Assembly: GCA_905250125.1 (NCBI GenBank)
Contig: CAJNOL010000747.1
Coordinates: 42,141-106,140 of the forward strand
Origin: Rotaria sordida
Taxonomy: Eukaryota > Rotifera > Eurotatoria > Philodinida > Philodinidae
DNA length: 64,000 nucleotides
Reading direction: 5' to 3'
The position numbers were made by a program, and so were the translations under genes. The notes under the pieces were generated by a model. The model saw nothing but the letters and a program-made list of their open reading frames with translations. It made no database searches and was not told where the DNA came from. Shown here piece after piece: positions 55,941 to 64,000 of this stretch. The number at the start of each line of letters is the position of its first letter. Position 1 is the first letter of the stretch.

Positions 55941-57844
55941 ATGTTAATCAATTCTATCAAACGATTTGTTGTTCAACCACCTTCAATTTGGACTGTTTTT
56001 CAAATCAACAAACAAAATTCGCTCATAACATCGTCATCAACTAAACTAACTTCAAGTTATTATCATCATGTATCATCACTTCCATTTATTTATAAAACAT
56101 TAGGTGAAAATTTTGATGAAACCGCAAACAAACATCCTAACGATGAATGTTATGTCTTTAAAAGTATGTTCTTATTCGTATTTTATTTTTTCCTCATTTG
56201 ATTTCTTTTTATAAAAATGTTTAGGTGAACAAAAATGATATATATTTAAATCATTCAAAGATGAAGTTGATAGTTTAGCTGCTTCACTTCTTGAATTAGG
56301 TTTTGAAAAAAATGATTGATTTGCTGTTTGATTACCAAATACATCAGAAAATGTGTTCATGTCTTTTGTTGCATCGAAATTAGGTCTTATCAAAGTAAAA
56401 TATTATATTGCTTTTTTCTTTCAAATCTATTTTTTCTTGTTAGGTAAATATAAATCCAGGTTATGTTGAACGTGAACTTGAATATTGTATAAATAAAGTT
56501 GGATGTAAAGGTATTCTTCTTTCACCATCTGTCAAAATAATTGATTCATTATCAATATTTCGTCACCTTGCACCTGAACTTGATCAATAATCATCAACTA
56601 AAGAATTATCATTAAAAAAATGACCAACATTAAAACATAGTATTCTTACTGATAAACAATCATCAAAGTCATCACCAATGCATTCATATAAAAACCTGTT
56701 AGAACATTGTGCTAAAATATCTCATAATAAATTAAATAAACGATAAGCATCTGCTAATCCTGATTTACCTGTTGCAATATTCTATACATTAGGTACAACA
56801 GGACATTCAAAAGCAGCTACATTAACACATTTTGGTATAGTTAATATGTCGAAAGGTGTAACTGAGCATCTTGAACCATATTTTACTCGTCTTTGTACTC
56901 CTATTCCAATATTTCATATTTTTGCTGAAGTTGTCGGTGTACTTAATGTAGCAACATCGAAATGTCAAATAGTTTTTCCAGCTATTATTACCTGATTCCG
57001 CGACAACTATGCGTGCAGTACATGAAGAAAAATGTACAGCTATAATAGGTACTTCAATTATTTTTGGTGATATATTAATCATGCGGATCGAAAAAAAATA
57101 TGATTTTAGTTCATTAGTTTGTTGTGGATTAGATGCTAGTTCAATGAATATTGACTTTTTACGTCAATTAGGAAAAGAAATCCCTATTAAACGTACTGCA
57201 CAATATTATGGAATGACAGAAAATGCTGCAATTCTTACCAGTAGTATGTGGTCTGGTGATGAAAATGAAATACGTCGTCTTACTTCAATCGGTCGATGTA
57301 TGTCACGTTTAGAAATTAAAGTACTTGATGGAGAAGGAAATCCAGTACCTAATGGTCAACAAGGTGAAATATGGGCGCGAGGATTTCCTATAATAATTGG
57401 ATATTATGGTGATTCACAGAAAACAAATGAAGCAATAACACTATCAGGATGGCTTCGAAGAGGTGATGAAGGTCGAATGGATAAAGATGGTTAGCTTTAT
57501 TATATTGGTCGTCAAAAAGAAATGATTATTCGTGGTGGTATTAATATTTATCCAATTGAAATTGAAATGTAATTAATGAACATCCAAGTGTTTCTGAATC
57601 ACAAATTTTTTCTATTCCAAGTACACGCCATCATGAAGAAATATGTGCATGGATTAAATTAAAATCTAATGAAACAAAATGTCAAGCTGAAGATATTGTA
57701 AAATTTCTTTCTGATAAAATAGGTTTTTTTAAAATTCCTAAGTATATTCGTATTGTTGATAAATTCATAATAACATCAACAGGAAAAGTACAAAAATTCA
57801 AAATGTCTGAAGTGATGATTAATGAACTAAATAAAAACAAATAG
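55941..57844 (+). pseudogene. ACSF2-like acyl-CoA synthetase pseudogene
   Basis: The reading can be followed along most of a medium-chain acyl-CoA synthetase: a basic N terminus suited to mitochondrial import; SLAASLLELGFEK; VNINPGYVERELEYCINKVG; the AMP-binding signature as YTLGTTGHSKAATLTH (family YTSGTTGxPKG, with substitutions); QYYGMTENAA; GRQKEMIIRGGINIYPIE; and STGKVQKFKMSE near the end. Several in-frame stops interrupt it (TGA at about 56236 and 56317-56330, TAA at about 56588, TGA near 56621, TAA near 56743, TGA near 56994, TAG near 57492), with frame changes near 57000-57090 and 57570. Some TGA codons stand where Trp would fit. Two short introns are still recognisable (about 56164-56224 and 56394-56443), so it is not a retrocopy. 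The longest intact piece is 57009-57492. A decayed duplicate is the likeliest origin. Confidence 0.85.
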
Positions 57845-58234
57845 TGAATCATAAGTTCCTCTCTTTTGTTTTTTTTTCTAAACACACTAACATTAGTTTT
57901 ATCTTAATAAAAATTTTGTCAATTGATATTAGTTTAAATCATAAAAGAAAACTTCTTGTTTTCTTTCGAAATCTCATTTGAATTTTTTTCCATATGGGAA
58001 ATATATATAGTCAAAATAAAAAGACATAAATCTTCTTTGTTTTTGTTTTTTAAAAAATCAATCAAACAAACAAACAAAGAAACACACACACATAAAGATT
58101 GTTATGCGCGTCAACAATAACGTCGTGTCTATCTCAGTTCTCACTGATTATACACTCGGGGAGAAGAAAAGATAGAAGAATCATTTACAGAGAACAAAAA
58201 GAAAGAAAAAAAAAGAAGAAAAGAAAATATATCG
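57845..58234. other. Convergent spacer
   Basis: About 390 bp between the pseudogene end and the ZC3H4 stop. AT-rich, with A/C-rich simple stretches (AAACAAACAAACAAAG, ACACACACAC) near 58070. Nothing else seen. Confidence 0.5.
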
Positions 58235-61200
58235 CTATAGAATATTATCGTTTGGTCGAACAAACGGTGTAGGTGTAGGAAGAATTGGAACACCTATTTT
58301 ACTACTTGTTACACTGTTTCGTAGTAAACGTGGATCACGTGAGGAATTCGTGTCATTGGTTAATGCTTGTTGTTGCTGTTGTTGAGTTCGTAATGGTATT
58401 GAATAATTATTTAAAGATGGTAATGGTGTTTTAAAACGTTCTAATCTTGCTTGTTCAGACCATAGAGACATTTTTTCTTGATATTTTCCAATACGTGGAT
58501 CTGTTAATTTATCAGGTAATGGATATGGTTTAAATGAAACAATTACTGGACGTAAAATATAAACTGATGATTGGCTTGATGAACTACGGATTTCAAGTGA
58601 GTCATGAGAATTATCACTACAAAAAAAAAAACAATAAAGAATATGTAAATTGTAAAGAAATAAAATTTTTTAATATACATTGATTGTATTTGTCGTGGTT
58701 GTTTAAGTTGTTCAAGCATAGAAATAAAATCAAATGATGGTCCAACTGTAGAATTTGTTGATGTTGAATTTGATAATTGATCAGAAGTTGTTGATTTTAT
58801 TGGACGAAATATATCTTGAATTGTTTTAGTTTTTAAATGTTCATCATTGATTGTTATTGTTGGTGATAATGATGATGTTGGAGAATTAATATTTGTTGAT
58901 GTTTGTAAATGACCAAGATTTGTTGTTGGACGACTATAAACATCAGATGGTCGTTCATCAATATCTCCACGCATTATTGTTGATGATTGACGATCACGTT
59001 CATCGATATCACGACCTAGTTGAGGACTTGATGATTGGGAATGATGATGTGGTGTTGTAGTAAATTTTGTTGCTACAGCAGCATTAACCGCGGCTAATGC
59101 AGCAGCTTGAGCTAAATAATTACAAAAGAAAAATTTTGAAAATGAATGAAAAAAAAAGTTATCTTTTTTTTTTAGTTTATTTTACCTAATAATTTCATAT
59201 CAATTAATGAATTCGGTGGTGGTAATGGTAAACCATTATTTGTTGGAAATAAAATTGGTACACGTCCTGTGCCAAGTGTATTCATTGGAAATAGACTAGG
59301 TGGTGGTGGTGGTGGTGGTAAAAGTGACGATGGTGGTCGAGTTAAATTTGGTGGTGGTAAACGACCAAATGGTGATTGTAAATTTATATTAGAATTTGGA
59401 ATTGTTGATGGTGGTAAAGGTAATGGACATGTTGAATTTGTTGCTGTAGTTGTCATAGAAGAAGTACTAGTATTGGCAGTAGTAACTGTTGTTGTTGATG
59501 TATTATCAATAGTTGATGTTGCATTTTGAATCGATGATGATGGACTAGTACTGTTCGTTGAAGAAACAATTTTATTTGTTATTGATTCTTCATTATCAGT
59601 TTTATCAGTTGAAAGCGTATCCGTAAATAGACTAGGTCTAATATAAAAAAAAAAAGAAATAATTAGAAAAGCTGTTATCACAGTGCCTATGGGATTAAAA
59701 TATAAACTACGATGTAGCTGTTGTTGCTAATTATAGAGAAATTGTTTTATTCTATCTATTTTCAAAGATAATTTTTCATCATCCTTTTACTTAATCGTCC
59801 AGAAATACAATAAGTAGTTTATATATTATAACAAGACATTATTAATATGCGATCTGTGATAGTCTCTGCCTAGTGTCTGTTGCGAGTTCAAATATTTATC
59901 TATATACTTTAACAATCCTTTTACATCGTGTTTTACAAACTAAAAAGAAAAACAATCATATTCGAACCTTTGAACAGGTGGACTTGATTGTGAAACATTA
60001 GTTGGTGTTTCTGTATTGGATGTATTTGCTGAATCAATTGATGTTTGAGTTGGTAATGGACCATTTCGTAAAAGTAAATCCATTAAATTTGGTATCATTG
60101 GAAAATTTGATGGATCAGTTATTGAATTAGGAACAGGTGGTGGAGGTGGTAATGGTGGAGCATTCATAACATCAAAATTAACTGTAGAAGGATTTGCATT
60201 ATGATGAATATTAGGATTTGGATTAACACGATTTTGTCGATTCATTTCATCGGAATCATTAAGATACTAAGAAAAGAAAAAATAAATATTTTAAATAAAA
60301 TAATCAAAAAGAAAAAAACATACTCGTTCAAATGCAAAACGAATTTCTTCATTTGTTATTGAATCATGTGAAAATTTACATCGATCACCTTGCATACAAT
60401 CTTTTGTACCGGTATGAAAAAATTTACATGGAAAGTCTCCATGTAAATATGGACATAAATCATTTTTTTGACAATAACCTTTATTTTGAACATAATATTT
60501 GCACACTTCCATTTTTTTCTGTGGTTTAAAATCATGACTGAATAAACAATCAATACCCTAAAAAACAAAAAAATTTCTCTTCTTTTTTTTTTTTCTTCTA
60601 AAATAAAAACTTACTTTCATACAACGATTTTCAACAAAAAATTTACATAATGGTGGACCATGACTTGTTGATGAACCATTATCAGATCGAAATCTTTGAT
60701 TATTATTTGTATTTGTATTTGTATTATTTCCACTATTATTACTACCAGTTCGATCTTGCCATGATGAACGATCACGATCATTTGGTCGACGATTATTTGG
60801 ATTATTAGTATTTGTATTTGTATTTATATTACCATCATAATATCTTCTACCACGATTTTCAATATTCATAGAATTTTGTTGTTGATTTGTTCGTGTTGGT
60901 CTTGAACGATTTAAACGATCTTGTTTATCATCTGAATTCATATTCTCATCATCAATCGTATCATTTGTTGGTGATGATGTTTCGTCGCTTGTTATAGATT
61001 GTTCACTTTTAGATTCATTTGTTGGATTTAAAGATGAATGTTGTTCAGTTGTTTCAATTGATTCCGAATTTTCATTCGATATTATATCAGACTGTTGCTT
61101 TCGTTGACCACGATTTTGTCCTCTCGGTGGCCATGTTGGACCTATCATTTCGTCATCTTCACCATCTTCAACTACATCTGGTAATGGTCCACCACGAAAT

Positions 61201-61983
61201 CTTCCACGCTATAAAACAAAAGATTTTGTTATTTATTAAATTCGAATTAAATTCAAATTCATACTTTAGATTGTCTTCGATTTCTATCATCACGTTCTTC
61301 ACCACTATGACGTCGTTTTCTACGTTGTTCATGTTTATTACGTTTATTATCTTGTTGTCCTCCTGAACTATTCATACGTTGTTGACCTAAATGATGATGA
61401 TGATAATCACGACGTCGAAATTTTTGTGAACCCATATTTAAATGATTATTCATATCAATTGAATTATATTGTTCCATGCTTGGTCCATTTGTACTATTAT
61501 TATCACGATTATTTTCCTTAGCATCTGTAGATACAAAAAAATCAATAGATGATTTCGTTTAGGTGGTTTTTTTTCTATTCAATACATACCATCTTTTTGT
61601 TGAGAAGGAGTTTCATCTAATTCTTCTTCAACTTCACCCTCTTCAAGTTCACCATCTAATAGATTATGTTTTTTTTTATGAATTTTTTTTTTGCAATATA
61701 AATTTCATACAATCCTACCTTCTTTTTCTTCATTATCACTGTCCGTAGAATCACCGACATGTTTGTCCAATGTCTGACTCGTCCTATGCACATATGAGAA
61801 AATAGTTTAATAAAAGAAAAAGGAATATTGGATTTTTAATTTTAGACCCAAATTTTTTTCCCCCTCATTGCATATATACACACACATATCTACATATATA
61901 TACACACTATATTTGTTTTTCTCCTTGATCGATTAGTTTTTTGTTTTTTAAGAAACCTACCAGGGTATCCTAAGGGTCAACAT
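58235..61983 (-). CDS. ZC3H4: CCCH zinc-finger protein, ZC3H4/ZC3H6 (suppressor of sable) family
   Basis: Ten coding exons (61983-61961, 61783-61719, 61655-61590, 61524-61265, 61208-60615, 60557-60324, 60266-59968, 59637-59186, 59111-58679, 58616-58235) give 935 residues, every junction in phase. The start is a 23-nt coding exon (MLTLRIP) ending in a good donor. An acidic Glu/Asp region and an Arg/Asn/Gln-rich region precede three CCCH fingers: [37 protein letters not shown] with the family-typical GDFPCKFFH; and [11 protein letters not shown]. These match ZC3H4/6/8 closely. The rest is low-complexity (poly-Pro, Thr/Ser/Asn) with a C-terminal [21 protein letters not shown] block. ZC3H4/Su(s) restricts non-coding and promoter-proximal RNA in the nucleus, which connects functionally with Integrator. 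One intron carries a MITE related to that in INTS4. Confidence 0.9.
59671..59938. mobile_element. MITE-like element, copy B, in ZC3H4 intron
   Basis: About 268 bp, aligned by eye to the element at 19423-19768: GCTGTTATCAC/GCTGTTAGCAC, ACGATGTAGCT, TTGTTTTATTCT, ATAGTCTCTGCCTAG against TGATCTCTGACTAG, and the right end TACATCGTGTTTTAC against TAGATCGTGTTTCAT. The internal hairpin of copy A is absent. It nearly fills a 330-bp intron. Confidence 0.72.
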
Positions 61984-64000
61984 GATATTTTGTTGTATAT
62001 GAGATAAATCTATATGCTGTTGTTATTTATATTTTGTATTTTGAGAAATATTTTTTTTTTAGAGAATTCAATATATTCGACGTGAATTCTTCTGTATTTT
62101 TGTTCGAATTAAGATTTTTGTATGAAACATTTTTTTTGCTTCATCCATGAGAAGATGTAAAACCCGCACGCACACACACACAAATATACAGAGAGAACAC
62201 GTGTGATAAGAAAGAATTAGAAGAAAATGATCTTATGGTTTATAAAATTGGCGCGAAGAAAATTAAAAAAAAACAACTAATTGTTCACTTCGTTGTGTTT
62301 CTCATGTCTTGATTATGAACTTGTTGCTAATTATCTATAATTGTTATTAATTGAAACTGTCAATTGTTATGGTTTATATAGATCCTAAACGTATCCGAAA
62401 AACAAATTTGATTAGACATATGAACAGAACAGAGATATTGTATATAATATGACAAAATATTTCATTCATTATTCTCATCTCTATATTTCATCTTTCTTTC
62501 TTTTTTTTTTTGTTTTGTCATAGAAAAACCAATATCAAAAGGGAATGATGATTATGACTCATAAAAATTTTCCGGGATAATTTTTTGTTTTTTTTTCTTT
62601 GTGAAATCTTAAAGACTCATTTATAATCATTTCTAAATATAAGAAAAAAAAACCTATCAATTGAATAGAATGTTTAAATAATTTGAGAAAAAGAAGAATT
62701 TTTTTTTTCATTGATAAATATTTTTTTTTCGTCCTCAGTTTACAAACATTAATTGAAAATATGATAATTCAATTTTTACATTTGTAATCAATAACAACAC
62801 TTAGCATTGTTTGGATCGTCCAACGTATTTTGTTCTTAATAATACATAATGTATTCTTCCCCCGTCGTTGTTTTAACGGGGCAAAAATTTTTTCTTTTTT
62901 TTCTCTGGTAGACGAAAGAAGAAAAAAAAGAAAATCTAAACGGGGTTAAACTAATCATGGGGTAACAAGAACAGGAAAGCAAAAAAAAATGCGCATGAAG
63001 ACAACCATTATTGTTGATTCATGAGACATCGACAAGTATCCTTTGCTAAAGGGGAATGGGGAAAGAAAGAATAAGAAAAGAAAAGAAAAAAAGAGACATT
63101 ACTGTTTCATGGAATAACAATTCGAAATATAAGAGAAAAAAGAAAATCGGGAAAAGTTCAAGGACATCAATAGATTAAGAGAAGAGATCATTTCTTATTA
63201 TTATTAATTTTTTTTTTAATCAATTATGGTTCCATTATACTCACACGAATATTTATTTTCTTTTTTGACGACGTATATTATTTTCCTTTTCTTTTTTCTT
63301 TTTTGCTTAACTCTTTCTATTGATTTAAAAAGAGCACGCAAAACACCTATTTGCTAAAAAGTAACCATTACTTATATTAACGCATATATCCAACTGTTCG
63401 AAAGAAATTTCCTACTAATAGAATGGTATTTTCTTTTTTCTTAAATAAAATCCTCATTTCGCGCATTGTGTATATATATGGATATGTGTGTGTTTAGCCA
63501 GCAAAATTTCAATAGAGACACACACACAATTTGTCGTTTTTAAAAACCTTTCAGAAGATGTTATCATTTTGTCCATGCCAAATGCTGCTGATGCTGGGAT
63601 CGTTGCTGTTTTTCTCTTTGTATGTATGTAGGAGACGAAATATATATATAGATATATTTATATATATATATATATGTATAGGGTGTCGAGCGATACTCTA
63701 CTCTTTGCTGCTGCGCACTGCGCCTTCACATCTGCAGCTGCTGCATGAATGCGTGTGTTGTCGTAAAATAGTTATTTGCGTTTGTGATAGAGAGAATAGG
63801 AATGTGCGAACGCTTTTACACACGTCGACGATGCGGACGGGGCAAAGAAAAAAAAAGAAAAAATATATATTTTTTCTCTTTTCTATGTTGTATACATCGT
63901 CAGTAATGATAGAGCCGTAAGTAGTTGACGGGAGCGACGAGACGATCGTTCTCGCGCTTTCTTTTTTTCTTTTTCTTTTCTTTTCAGTCGCTCTCGTTGG
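61984..64000. other. Region upstream of ZC3H4, promoter-like end
   Basis: About 2 kb. It should hold the ZC3H4 leader and promoter. It contains A/T homopolymers, a CACACACACACA run near 62170, a TA-rich run at about 63640-63680, and a clearly GC-richer end (63690-64000) with CpG dinucleotides. A long pyrimidine tract ending TTTTCAG at about 63981-63987 looks like a plus-strand splice acceptor for an exon running out of the window. The plus-strand open stretch 63531-63920 crosses simple sequence and has no domain. Confidence 0.45.

Noticed and set aside
59269-59529. Gly/Val-rich plus-strand frame
   Set aside because: Antisense shadow of the Pro/Thr/Ser-rich ZC3H4 exon.
63531-63920. 129-codon plus-strand frame at the window end
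   Set aside because: Runs across TA and CA simple sequence, with no domain and Cys/Tyr-rich random composition.

Overview
This window is nuclear DNA from an animal. It is very AT-rich (about 70% A+T by eye) and gene-dense, with many GT-AG introns of roughly 45-80 bp. The proteins are clearly metazoan: an ABL tyrosine kinase, a paraxis/scleraxis-type bHLH factor, rhodopsin-like GPCRs, Integrator subunit 4, PCNA and Arp3. Compact introns, low GC, an orphan neuropeptide-receptor-like GPCR and many small inverted-repeat elements fit a bdelloid rotifer (Rotaria/Adineta-like) best. That placement is inference, not proof. Exon models were built by hand from splice signals, reading phase and protein family similarity. 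For most genes the summed coding exons come out as a whole number of codons.

Layout. 1-6103: no gene, two inverted repeats and an assembly gap. 6104-10794: two rhodopsin-like GPCRs (+). 11184-14158: bHLH factor (-) and PAP2-family phosphatase (-). 15927-20741: INTS4 (-, 18 exons), head-to-head with a small two-helix membrane protein (+, 20925-21455). 23073-25352: SPCS2 and PCNA (both -). 25682-28464: a lactate/malate-dehydrogenase-like protein without catalytic residues (+). 28719-31256: Arp3 (-). 34597-39431: ankyrin protein and ZDHHC palmitoyltransferase (both -). 44357-48015: roadblock/LC7 protein and BCKDK-like mitochondrial kinase (both -; the kinase carries a one-base frameshift). 48683-55373: ABL kinase (-). 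55941-57844: decayed ACSF2-like acyl-CoA synthetase pseudogene (+). 58235-61983: ZC3H4/ZC3H6-type CCCH zinc-finger protein (-). 61984-64000: upstream region with a GC-richer promoter-like end.

The genes do not form a pathway. They are mostly housekeeping genes (replication, secretion, actin nucleation, snRNA processing, mitochondrial metabolism) mixed with signalling genes. The unusual feature is the non-coding architecture. At least thirteen long imperfect palindromes (about 250-850 bp), plus a separate MITE-like family with three or more copies, occupy intergenic DNA and nearly all of the long introns. Short introns lack them, so foldback insertion appears to explain most intron lengthening here. 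One palindrome spans the only assembly gap.
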